In this document: positions 47,101 through 55,159 of the stretch, one piece after another | Position numbering within the stretch: position 1 is the stretch's first letter | Layout of the letters: each line of letters begins with the position of its first letter | From: Xanthobacter autotrophicus Py2 | Lineage (GTDB): Bacteria; Pseudomonadota; Alphaproteobacteria; Rhizobiales; Xanthobacteraceae | Length of the DNA: 64,000 bases | Assembly (NCBI GenBank): GCA_000017645.1 | Contig: CP000781.1 | Span: forward strand, 3,273,501 to 3,337,500 | Direction of reading: 5' to 3' | Made by a program: the position numbers and the translations under genes | The notes under the pieces: generated by a model | The model's input: only the letters and a program-made list of their open reading frames with translations | Databases searched by the model: none | What the model was told of the DNA's origin: nothing

Positions 47101-47645
47101 TGGCAGATCGGCAGAAGCGCCGCATGGATCAGCTTGAGCGGGAGCGGTTCATCTCATCGCAGCCGCCGCGCGTGCGGGGTGGCATGGTGGTCATTCCGCG
47201 GGGCTTGTTGGAAGCACGCCAGTCGCCAAGCGTCCCGGACCATTTCGCAGAAGACCCGGCCGCTCGCCGGGTTATCGAGCTTGCGGCGATGGAGGCGGTC
47301 ATGGCGGCCGAGCGGGCGCTGGGCAACGAGCCGGCCGACGTCTCCGCCCAGAAGATCGGCTACGACATAGCTTCCCACGATCCGAGGGCGGGGCATCTGC
47401 GTTTCATCGAGGTCAAGGGACGCATCGATGGCGCCGACAGCGTGATGGTCACGCGGCAGGAGGTCATCACCTCGCTGCACGAGCCGGAGAAGTTCATTCT
47501 CGCCATCGTGCCGGTCGCCGCCGGCTTCGCCCATGCACCGCGTTATGTGCGCGGCCCGCTCGTCGAACGGGAGCCGTCGTTCCTCGAAACTGCAATCCAG
47601 TTTGACCTCCGGCGCCTGCTGGAGCGGGCGCAAGAGCCGGCATAG
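44142..47645 (+). CDS. DrmD-like SNF2 helicase with C-terminal DUF3883
   Basis: A 1167-residue SNF2 helicase. Walker A is DDPGAGKT (residues 130-137), DEAH at 232-235, LLLMSATPHNGKEEDFQL, VIHGGVSREERR, ANDAAGEGVNLQ and QRFGRIHRIGQ (about 597). A DUF3883 domain follows from about residue 1040, with a GYDIASHD ... FIEVKGR pattern that looks like a degenerate nuclease core. Architecture and length match DrmD of class 1 DISARM. The ATG at 44142 has a GGGAGG site. It is followed after eight bases by a small unknown gene. Confidence 0.92.
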   Translation: MGARLEEIKNGASVRGVASAQAVHVISVDWIGDQAVSVVFRDHNGAVAEAVLYRDDEHRLEIEQNGRPWSFDADGALLRLVTEANRIKLAHYFDPYLAIHTSLVDPLPHQISAVYGEMLPRQPLRFLLADDPGAGKTIMAGLLMKELIARSDLERCLVVAPGGLVEQWQDELGQKFNLEFDILSRDMIENSRSGNPFSDRDRLIVRLDVLARNEELQEKLMSAREWDLIICDEAHRMSATYFGGEVKYTRRYQVGQKLGQVCRHLLLMSATPHNGKEEDFQLFMALLDGDRFEGRFRDGVHYADTEDMMRRLTKEELLKFDGRPLFPERRARTVKYQLSEGEAALYTAVTEYVRTEMNRVQRFAEGDGKKRNNVGFALQILQRRLASSPAAIYQSLKRRRERLENELGEARLAAKGRRAGMGEPAINADMLRNIEEYGQEEIDELEDLISTGATTAETVEQLALEVETLKGLETMALGVLRSGVDTKWSQLNRILDDDLMIDSAGNRRKLIIFTEPKDTLHYLLDKVRARLGNPEAVEVIHGGVSREERRKVVERFMQDKDMLVLIANDAAGEGVNLQRGHLMVNYDLPWNPNKIEQRFGRIHRIGQTEVCHLWNLVAADTREGEVYARLLEKLEAAREALGGRVYDVLGELFDGVALKDLLFEAIQYGEKEEVKARLFQQVDGAVDQAHLLELLRRRALTNDTMPEGRVEELRLEMERADALRLQPHHVQSFFVEAFQHLGGRIKRREEGRWEIAHVPVRIRERDRQIGTGAPIQTQYERICFEKDKINQQPVAAFVCPGHPLLEAVISLIREQYEQIMRQGAILVDDTDTGDALSAIFLLEHTVQDGRVTSAGKPHVISQRLQFAAIDKAGNTVNAGIAPHLNLRPARPEEVASVRDLLDESWLTTDLERAAIRFATVELAQGHVAEVKARRLPEIEKVEQEVRARLKKEINYWDSRAFELKEEERAGKKTRVNWQNAQRRAEDLADRQKRRMDQLERERFISSQPPRVRGGMVVIPRGLLEARQSPSVPDHFAEDPAARRVIELAAMEAVMAAERALGNEPADVSAQKIGYDIASHDPRAGHLRFIEVKGRIDGADSVMVTRQEVITSLHEPEKFILAIVPVAAGFAHAPRYVRGPLVEREPSFLETAIQFDLRRLLERAQEPA

Positions 47646-47653
47646 GGGGCGAC

Positions 47654-48145
47654 ATGACCGGCATTTCGGATTTTTCCATCCTGGCCCCCGTGCCGTTGGA
47701 GCACCTGCAATCGGGGCGCACGATCGCCAGCGCCACGGGTTTTGTCGCTTTTGGATCGCGGAAGTGGGAGCTGTTTCGCAAGGTGGATGAACTGCGCGGC
47801 GGTGCGCGCGTGCCAGTCTTGATCTATCCGTCGCACGAGGATGTGGCCGCCAAGCTTAGTTTTGTCGTGTCCTGGCTCGGTTGGTATGTCGGCTGCGAGG
47901 AAAGCGGAAACGGCAAACACTCAAAGGCAATGTCGCATCGCCCGCCGACGACCGGCCAATATACGGCCGATAATCAGGGCCACTGGGCGGTGTTCTGGCA
48001 CGTTTGCGATCTGCAAGAGTTGCCAGCCGGGCAGCGGATGCCGATCTCCGCCATCCAGTCCGTCAAGGGCGGCTGGCGCAAGACGGCCCCGCCGCGCGGA
48101 CCTGAGCTGGTCGCCACGCCATCGACGCTGGAGGTTCCGTTGTGA
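47654..48145 (+). CDS. Small protein of unknown function within the defence operon
   Basis: A 163-residue protein starting ISDFSILAPVPLEHLQSG. No family is recognised. Segments such as FVAFGSRKWELFRKVDEL and HWAVFWHVCDLQELPAGQ suggest a soluble folded domain with conserved aromatic residues. Its start lies eight bases after the SNF2 stop and its stop overlaps the next start (GTGA), so it is expressed as part of the operon. It may be an adaptor or a specificity factor; this is only inferred from position. Confidence 0.7.
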   Translation: MTGISDFSILAPVPLEHLQSGRTIASATGFVAFGSRKWELFRKVDELRGGARVPVLIYPSHEDVAAKLSFVVSWLGWYVGCEESGNGKHSKAMSHRPPTTGQYTADNQGHWAVFWHVCDLQELPAGQRMPISAIQSVKGGWRKTAPPRGPELVATPSTLEVPL

Positions 48146-51100
48146 GCGCGGGCCGCCAGATCGAAACCATCCTCGCCGACCCTCCTGGCTATTTTCGGTC
48201 GATTCAGGAGCGCGCCACCAAGCGCTGGGATCAGCTCGATGCCGACCCGGAACTTGCCGGACCTTGGCACCAGCTCTTCAAGCAGGTGCAGAGCCCGCGC
48301 CATATTCTGTCCGAGCTACTCCAGAACGCTGACGACGCCGGGGCCAGCGAAGCGCGGGTGTCGATCGAGAACGATCGCTTTGTGTTCGAGCACAATGGCG
48401 AGGACTTCATCGAGGCTCACTTCGCCTCGATCTGCCGGTTCGGTTATTCCAACAAGCGCGCGCTGCACACGATCGGTTTCCGTGGGATCGGGTTCAAAAG
48501 CACGTTCAGCTTGGGCGATCGGGTCGAGCTTTTCACGCCGACCCTAGCAGTCGCCTTCGAGCGCACGCGGTTCACCCAGCCGCATTGGGTCGATAGCCGT
48601 CGCCTGACATCGGGAACTACGCGCGTTGAAGTGGCGATCGCCAACCCGCTGCTGTGCCGCGAGGTGGAGAAGAATCTCGACGAGTGGCTGAAGAGTCCGG
48701 TGTCGCTGCTGTTTTTCAAGAAGATTCGCCGCCTGCGGATCGGCGACAGCGAGGTGCATTGGCAGAGTCTCGGGCCTGGCCCCGTCGCCGAGAGCGAATG
48801 GATGGCTTTGGATGAGAAAGCGGACGATCCCTTTCTCCTCGTGCGGTCAGGGGAGGAAGCCTTCCCGGCCGAAGCGCTCGATGAGATCCGCAAGGAGCGG
48901 ATGCTGGGGGCCGAGGATGGCGGCGATTTTCCGCCCTGCCGCGTGGAAATCGTGCTGGGCGCGAAGGGCCGGCTCTATGTCGTGCTGCCGACCGGCGTGG
49001 AAACGACGCTACCTTTCGCCTGCAACGCGCCCTTCATCCAGGACCCCGCTCGTCTCAAGATCAAGGACCCGGAAACCTCGCCGACCAACCGCTGGCTCCT
49101 GAACCGCGCTGGAGAATTGGCCGCCAGCGCCATGATGGAGTGGCTGGAGCAGACCAAGACCAGCGCGCGGGATCGGGCAGACGCCTATGGCTTGCTGCCT
49201 GACGTCGACCGTGAGGCGGCCACGCTCGAAGGGGCGTGCGGCGCGATTGTCGAGCTGGCGTTTGACGCGGCCATCGAAGGCCGACCGATGCTTCTGACTG
49301 AAGAGGGACGACTGGTCGACGCCAAGGCCGCGATCACCGTGCCGCGGCCTGTCTTCGACATCTGGCCGGCGGACCAGGCCATGGCGCTGCTCGACGTCAA
49401 ATCCCGGCCGGCGCTGTGCCAGCATGTATCGGCCAAGAACCGGACCAAGCTCGTTCACTGGGGTCTGGTCGAGGAGTTCTCGAAGTCCGATCTGCTCGAG
49501 CGCCTGCGCAGCCATCATCTGCCGCGGCCTGCGACCTGGCGGCACCTGTTGAATCTGTGGGCCTATATCGCGCCCGAGGTGACGGGTTGGCAGTGCCACG
49601 ACACCGACGGCCTGCGGATCGTGCCTGTGCAGGGCAAGGAGGTGCTCTACGCGGCGTCGGAGATCGTTCGGCTCGGCGAGAAGAAGCTGCTTCAGTCGGA
49701 AGAGGATTGGGAGTTTCTCGCCAGCCATTTGATCGTCCTCAACCAGAACTGGACCCGGTTCCTCGCCGAGCAGCGCCGTGACAAGGCGGAGGGAGAGAAC
49801 CGCAAAGACCCGGTTGAGGCGGCCTTCGCGGTGCTGGAGGAGATCGGCCTCGACGGGACGAGCGACGTCAACGCGGTGATCGAGCGGGTCGCCGCCGACT
49901 ATTTCGCGGCTGGCCAACCGAAGCTCGCCGAGTGTGTCCAGCTCGCCCAGATCGCGGCCAAGCTGGGCGTCACCATTGGCGACGCCTTCCGATATGCCTG
50001 CGCCGACTTGAAACTTCGGCCGATCGGCAAGGGGGTGTTGTTCGACGAGAATGGCGCGCTCGAGGAGTTGCTGCCGGAGTCCGTCCGAAAGACGCAGCTC
50101 CTGCACGGTGATTATGTAGCGAGCTTCAAATCCTGCACGCGGGAGGATTGGCTGCGCTGGGTATCGTCGGGCCGTTCGGGGCTTCAGACGATGGCGCCGC
50201 TCGCGCAGAAGCGGACCAGCCTTTACGGACGTCAGCGCGCGGTGACGGAGGCGCAGGCGCGCGGCCAGCGTCAGGGGCTTTACTACGCCTATGTCACGGA
50301 GAGCTTCGTTCTCGATGACTGGGACTTCTCGGCCGATTACTGGCGGCATTGGGAGGCGTTGTCGAAGGCCGATCCCGGCATCTGGGCCAAGGTGGTTGGA
50401 AAGATTCTGGAACAGCGTGACATCTATTGGTCGCGGGCGTCGAGCGCTCGCCTGTTGCAGGTGGCGACAACCGGATCGACGCGAGCAGTCAGCTCGGAAC
50501 CGTTGCTGGCGGACTGGTTGCTGAAGTTGCGGGCCAAGCCCTGCCTTCCCGACACCCGCAACATCATCCAGCTCCCGGCCGACGTGGTGCGCAGGACACC
50601 GGAGACGGAGGCGCTGATCGACGTCGAGCCCTTCGTGCATGGCTTGCTCGATCGGGAAACGACGCGCCCGCTGCTCGATCTTCTCGGTGTCCGCAGCACG
50701 CCGAGCGGTCCCGGACGCCTGCTCGACCGGCTGCGCGCCTTGGCGAAATCCGACAAGGCTCCGGCGCATGAGGTGGAGAAATGGTATCGTCGCCTGGATC
50801 AGATGCTCGACGGGTGCTCGACCGCTGACGCGCAAAACATCAAGAACGCCTTCAAAACCGAGAAGCTGGTCCTCGCCCAGGACGGGACTTGGGTGACGTC
50901 GGCCGGCGTTTTCCTGGCCGGGGACGAGGAGGATGTTCCCGGCGCGGCGGTCGTCCGCGCCTCCGTGCTCGACCTCAGCCTATGGCATCGTATCGGTGTC
51001 GCCGATCGCCCGTCCGCGGACCTGGCGCTGCAATGGCTTGGGACGCTGGCCTCGGGGAAAGCGCTCTCGGCCGACGACGCCCGGCGTGTTCGCACCTTGC

Positions 51101-52362
51101 TGGTCCGATACCCGATCCGCATCTGGGAGGAGCGCGGGCACTGGCTGAACCTCGTGGGGGAGTGGGCGCCGGTCGAAACGCTTGCCTATGGCCTCAGCAT
51201 GCAGACCCTGTTCCGGTGGAGCCATCTGCACGAATGGGTCAAGCGCAAGACCGCCGATTTTCAGCGGTTGTCGGGGGAGACGGTGCAGGCGCCGCCATTC
51301 TCGGCATTGCCGGCTTTGTCGGACCTCGTGGAGGAGCATTTCAACCAGCCGTCGCTGCTGGCCGGCATCGAAGATCGCCGCGCCTGGCTGACGGCGTTCG
51401 GAACCCAACTCGGGCGGATCGAGCTTGCCGATTCCACCGAGACCGAGCGCGTGCGGGCGCTGGCAGAAGCGATCGCGGCGACGAGCTGGGTCCAGACCCC
51501 CAAGCTGGAGGTCATTCCCTATCTCGACGGCGTGCCCGCCGGAACGGCGCGGCTCACCGACATCCTGTGGCTCGACGGCAAGCTGTTCGTTAGCCCGCTA
51601 TCCAAGGCCAAGCTCGCGAAGCGGGTCCCGGAAGAGATCGGCAGGAATCTGAGCGCGGACATTCGCGCGGCGCTGGCCTATGCGTTCGAGCGCTCGTCCG
51701 AGGACATCAAGGAGTATCTCGAAGAGAATTTCACCCTCGGTCCTGAGCAGATCGTCGTCGCACCGATGGCCCAGCACGTCGTCGAAGCCGACGATGATGA
51801 TGGTGTCGACGTGGTTGCCGAAGACGCGCACAGCGATGGTGAGCCGGTCGCTGCGAAAGATCTCCACCCCGACGAGGATGAGCCCGAAACGCAGCCTACA
51901 GCCGCGCCCTCGGCCGGGGAGCCAGATCGAGAGCTGATCGAAACGGAGGTGGCGACCAGGCCCCGGGCCGCGCCGAAACCGCCCCGTCCGAGCGTGATGG
52001 CGCGGTTTGCATTCGCCCAAGGCTATAAGGCCGATGGCGAAGATCGCTTTTTCCATGTGGACGGAAGCTGGATCGGTCGTGGCAACGGCGCGCGCTTTCC
52101 ATGGGAGCGCCGCTCGGCCAGCGGCGAGATTCTGCGGCACTACTATCCCAAAGACCATTGCCTGGAGCACGAACCGCTCCAGCTCGAAGCTGACGTCTGG
52201 GGCCTGCTGGACCAGAAGCCGGATCTCTATTCGTTCATTCTCATCAACCCGGAAGGTGGTCCCGTCGAAATGACGGGCGCCCGCCTGCGCGCTCTACGCG
52301 ACGGCGGCGAACTGACCATCCATCCCGCAACGTACAGGCTTGTTTATGACCTCGACGACTAA
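48142..52362 (+). CDS. Giant sacsin-like GHKL ATPase
   Basis: A 1406-residue protein. The N-terminal Bergerat-fold ATPase is clear: ILSELLQNADDAGASEARV (N box, residues about 55-72), FVFEHNGEDF (G1), and TIGFRGIGFKSTFSLGD (G2, about 111-126). This is the sacsin/HSP90-type arrangement. A long helical middle follows, then an acidic linker at about 1216-1255 and a C-terminal domain with GSWIGRGNGARFPWERRS and EILRHYYPKDHCLEHEP. GTG start overlaps the upstream stop. ATP-driven conformational switching is likely; its exact role in defence is unknown. Confidence 0.88.
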   Translation: MSAGRQIETILADPPGYFRSIQERATKRWDQLDADPELAGPWHQLFKQVQSPRHILSELLQNADDAGASEARVSIENDRFVFEHNGEDFIEAHFASICRFGYSNKRALHTIGFRGIGFKSTFSLGDRVELFTPTLAVAFERTRFTQPHWVDSRRLTSGTTRVEVAIANPLLCREVEKNLDEWLKSPVSLLFFKKIRRLRIGDSEVHWQSLGPGPVAESEWMALDEKADDPFLLVRSGEEAFPAEALDEIRKERMLGAEDGGDFPPCRVEIVLGAKGRLYVVLPTGVETTLPFACNAPFIQDPARLKIKDPETSPTNRWLLNRAGELAASAMMEWLEQTKTSARDRADAYGLLPDVDREAATLEGACGAIVELAFDAAIEGRPMLLTEEGRLVDAKAAITVPRPVFDIWPADQAMALLDVKSRPALCQHVSAKNRTKLVHWGLVEEFSKSDLLERLRSHHLPRPATWRHLLNLWAYIAPEVTGWQCHDTDGLRIVPVQGKEVLYAASEIVRLGEKKLLQSEEDWEFLASHLIVLNQNWTRFLAEQRRDKAEGENRKDPVEAAFAVLEEIGLDGTSDVNAVIERVAADYFAAGQPKLAECVQLAQIAAKLGVTIGDAFRYACADLKLRPIGKGVLFDENGALEELLPESVRKTQLLHGDYVASFKSCTREDWLRWVSSGRSGLQTMAPLAQKRTSLYGRQRAVTEAQARGQRQGLYYAYVTESFVLDDWDFSADYWRHWEALSKADPGIWAKVVGKILEQRDIYWSRASSARLLQVATTGSTRAVSSEPLLADWLLKLRAKPCLPDTRNIIQLPADVVRRTPETEALIDVEPFVHGLLDRETTRPLLDLLGVRSTPSGPGRLLDRLRALAKSDKAPAHEVEKWYRRLDQMLDGCSTADAQNIKNAFKTEKLVLAQDGTWVTSAGVFLAGDEEDVPGAAVVRASVLDLSLWHRIGVADRPSADLALQWLGTLASGKALSADDARRVRTLLVRYPIRIWEERGHWLNLVGEWAPVETLAYGLSMQTLFRWSHLHEWVKRKTADFQRLSGETVQAPPFSALPALSDLVEEHFNQPSLLAGIEDRRAWLTAFGTQLGRIELADSTETERVRALAEAIAATSWVQTPKLEVIPYLDGVPAGTARLTDILWLDGKLFVSPLSKAKLAKRVPEEIGRNLSADIRAALAYAFERSSEDIKEYLEENFTLGPEQIVVAPMAQHVVEADDDDGVDVVAEDAHSDGEPVAAKDLHPDEDEPETQPTAAPSAGEPDRELIETEVATRPRAAPKPPRPSVMARFAFAQGYKADGEDRFFHVDGSWIGRGNGARFPWERRSASGEILRHYYPKDHCLEHEPLQLEADVWGLLDQKPDLYSFILINPEGGPVEMTGARLRALRDGGELTIHPATYRLVYDLDD

Positions 52363-55147
52363 CCCCAAGAAGAAACTGATCGAGGTTGCGATCCCGCTCG
52401 AAGCGATCAACGCCGCCTCCGCACGCGAGAAGTCGATCCGGCATGGGCATCCGTCCACGCTTCATCTGTGGTGGGCACGGCGGCCGCTGGCGGCCTGCCG
52501 CGCGGTTCTGTTCGCCCAGCTTGTCGATGATCCGTCGAGCGACCTCGACAAATTCCCCACGCACGAAGCTCAAGAGGCTGAGCGCAAGCGCCTGTTCGGC
52601 ATCATTGAAGAACTGGTGAAGTGGGAGAACTCGACCAACGAGGAGGTGCTGGAGCGCGCCCGCGCCGAAATCCGCAAGAGCTGCGGCGGCGAGCTACCGC
52701 CGGTCTATGATCCGTTCTCGGGCGGCGGGTCGATCCCGCTAGAGGCGCAACGTCTCGGCCTGCCCGCCTATGGGTCAGACCTGAACCCGGTCGCGGTGAT
52801 GATCGGCAAGGCGATGATCGAGATTCCGCCGAAGTTCAAGGACAAGGAGCCGATCCATCCCGGCGCGAAGGACCGGCAGTTCTATCGCAATGCCGAGGGG
52901 CTCGCAGAGGACGTCAAGTGCTATGGCGAATGGGTGCGTGAAAAGGCGTGGGAGCGCATCGGGCATTTCTACCCGCAGGTGGACCTGCCGAAAGAGCACG
53001 GCGGCGGCAAAGGGACGGTGATCGCTTGGATTTGGGCACGAACGGTGCCCAGCCCTGATCCTGCCTTCTCCAACGTGGAGGTCCCGATCGCGTCGAGCTT
53101 CCTACTCAGCGCTAAGGCTGGGAAGGAAACGTGGGTAGAGCCGATTGTCGACAAACAGGCGAAGACCATCTCCTATCGCATCAGGCATGGCGGTACAAAA
53201 GCCGAACTCGCTGCTGCAAAGGAAGGAACCAAAGCAGGTCGCGGTGCGAATTTCCGCTGCCTTATGTCGGATACGGCGATCACTCCTGACTATGTGAAAA
53301 GTAATGGTCGCGCTGGCAACATGGGTCAGACGCTGATCGCGATCGTTGCGGAAGGCAATCGTGGCCGGGCGTATGTCACACCTGCCGAAGCGCACGAGAA
53401 TCTGGCCTTTTCGGCAAAACCCGACTGGAAACCGGAAACCAGCCTGCCGAACGACCCACGGAATTTCTGGACTGTGGACTACGGTTTGACGACCTTCGGT
53501 GATTTGTTCACCGACCGGCAATTGGTAGCGCTGAATACCTTCAGCGATCTGGTCCAAGCGGCGCGAACGCAGATCGAAGCCGACGCATTGGTCGCCGGGC
53601 TATCTTCTGATCCGACCCCGCTGCGCGATGGTGGCATAGGCGCCAAAGCCTACGCCGAAGCTGTCAGCGTGTATTTGTCCTTTGCGATTGACCGGCTTGC
53701 GGATGCTGGCAGTTCGATCGCCACATGGTCGTCATCAGAGTTCATCCGTTTCACGTTTGCTCGGCAGGCTATCCCGATGACTTGGGATTTCGCTGAATGC
53801 AATGTCTTCAGCGATAGTACCGGAAACTATCTCGGTGCCGTCGATTGGGTCTGGAAGGCTCTCTCTGGGCTAGTTCCAAACGCGGCTGGCACTGAGATTC
53901 AGCACGACGCGCAGAATGTACGTTTGCCGAGTGGAGCGGTCGTCTCGACTGACCCGCCATACTACGACAATATCGGCTACGCGGATCTGTCGGATTACTT
54001 CTATGTTTGGCTTAGGCGTAACATTAAGGATGTTTATCCTGATCTCGGGAGCACCATTTCAGTTCCTAAAGAAGAGGAACTGGTCGCGACGCCTTATCGA
54101 CACGGCGGGAAAGCGAATGCTGAGGAGCATTTCCTGACGGGTATGACGGCGGCTATATCCAGCCTTGCCCGTCAATCGTCTTCATTGTTCCCTGCGACAA
54201 TCTACTATGCCTTTAAGCAAAGCGAGGTCGAGCAAGACGGACTGAGTTCGACTGGGTGGGCAACCTTCCTACAGGCTGTGATTGAAGCGGGTTACGCTAT
54301 TGTTGGAACTTGGCCCGTTCGCACGGAGCGCTCAGCTCGGACAATTGCTACTGGCACCAATGCTCTCGCGAATTCGGTCGTCTTGGTGTGCCGGAAAAAG
54401 GAGAGTACGGCCGAGGTCGTCACCCGTGCCGAATTCATCCGTGCTCTGAAACGTGAATTGCCGCCGGCGATCTCAGAGCTTCAGGCGGCCACCATCGCAC
54501 CAGCGGATATGCCACAATCAGCCATCGGTCCGGGCATGGGCGTATTTTCGCGTTACAAGGCCGTGCTGGAGTCGGACGACAATCCGATGAGCGTGAAAGC
54601 CGCGCTCCAACTCATCAACAAGGAACTCGACGAATATCTGGGCGGTATCCAGGGTGAGTTCGACGCGGACACCCGGTTCGCCATCACCTGGTTCGAGCAG
54701 CACGGAAACGGCAAGGGGGACTATGGTGTCGCCGACAACCTTGCCCGTGCGCGCGGTATCGCGGTCGAAAGCGTCAAGCATGCCGGGATCGTCGACAGCG
54801 CCGCTGGCAAGGTCCGCATCCTCGCGCGTGACGAACTCGACGAGGATTGGGACCCGGAAGAGGACCGACACTTGACGGTGTGGGAGTGCCTCCAGCATCT
54901 GGTCCGTCTGCACGAGAAGGACGGTATCTCCCACGACACCGCCGTGCTTTTGAAGAAGATCATCACCCAGGCCGAGGCGGTAAAAGATCTCGCCTACTGC
55001 CTCTACGACATCAGCGCCAACAAGCGGAAGGATGCGAAAGAGGCCACGGCCTATAACGCCCTGATCGCCGATTGGACCGAGCTGACGAAGGCTGCGGCGG
55101 CCATCCACGACACAAGCGGCGATCGTCAGATCCGGCTGGATATTTAA
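52346..55147 (+). CDS. DUF1156 adenine/cytosine-N4-type DNA methyltransferase
   Basis: A 933-residue DNA methyltransferase of the DUF1156/COG1743 type. Opening KKLIEVAIPLEAINAASARE and HPSTLHLWWARRPLAA are DUF1156 hallmarks; SAM motif I is VYDPFSGGGSIPLEAQRLG (about 119-137) and catalytic motif IV is STDPPYYDNIGYADLSDYFY (about 534). The ATG at 52346 overlaps the upstream stop by 17 bases. The central stretch (about 53050-54420) is visibly lower in GC than its flanks, as expected for an exchanged target-recognition region. It should mark self DNA for the operon. Confidence 0.92.
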   Translation: MTSTTNPKKKLIEVAIPLEAINAASAREKSIRHGHPSTLHLWWARRPLAACRAVLFAQLVDDPSSDLDKFPTHEAQEAERKRLFGIIEELVKWENSTNEEVLERARAEIRKSCGGELPPVYDPFSGGGSIPLEAQRLGLPAYGSDLNPVAVMIGKAMIEIPPKFKDKEPIHPGAKDRQFYRNAEGLAEDVKCYGEWVREKAWERIGHFYPQVDLPKEHGGGKGTVIAWIWARTVPSPDPAFSNVEVPIASSFLLSAKAGKETWVEPIVDKQAKTISYRIRHGGTKAELAAAKEGTKAGRGANFRCLMSDTAITPDYVKSNGRAGNMGQTLIAIVAEGNRGRAYVTPAEAHENLAFSAKPDWKPETSLPNDPRNFWTVDYGLTTFGDLFTDRQLVALNTFSDLVQAARTQIEADALVAGLSSDPTPLRDGGIGAKAYAEAVSVYLSFAIDRLADAGSSIATWSSSEFIRFTFARQAIPMTWDFAECNVFSDSTGNYLGAVDWVWKALSGLVPNAAGTEIQHDAQNVRLPSGAVVSTDPPYYDNIGYADLSDYFYVWLRRNIKDVYPDLGSTISVPKEEELVATPYRHGGKANAEEHFLTGMTAAISSLARQSSSLFPATIYYAFKQSEVEQDGLSSTGWATFLQAVIEAGYAIVGTWPVRTERSARTIATGTNALANSVVLVCRKKESTAEVVTRAEFIRALKRELPPAISELQAATIAPADMPQSAIGPGMGVFSRYKAVLESDDNPMSVKAALQLINKELDEYLGGIQGEFDADTRFAITWFEQHGNGKGDYGVADNLARARGIAVESVKHAGIVDSAAGKVRILARDELDEDWDPEEDRHLTVWECLQHLVRLHEKDGISHDTAVLLKKIITQAEAVKDLAYCLYDISANKRKDAKEATAYNALIADWTELTKAAAAIHDTSGDRQIRLDI

Positions 55148-55159
55148 GGGGAACGGAAC

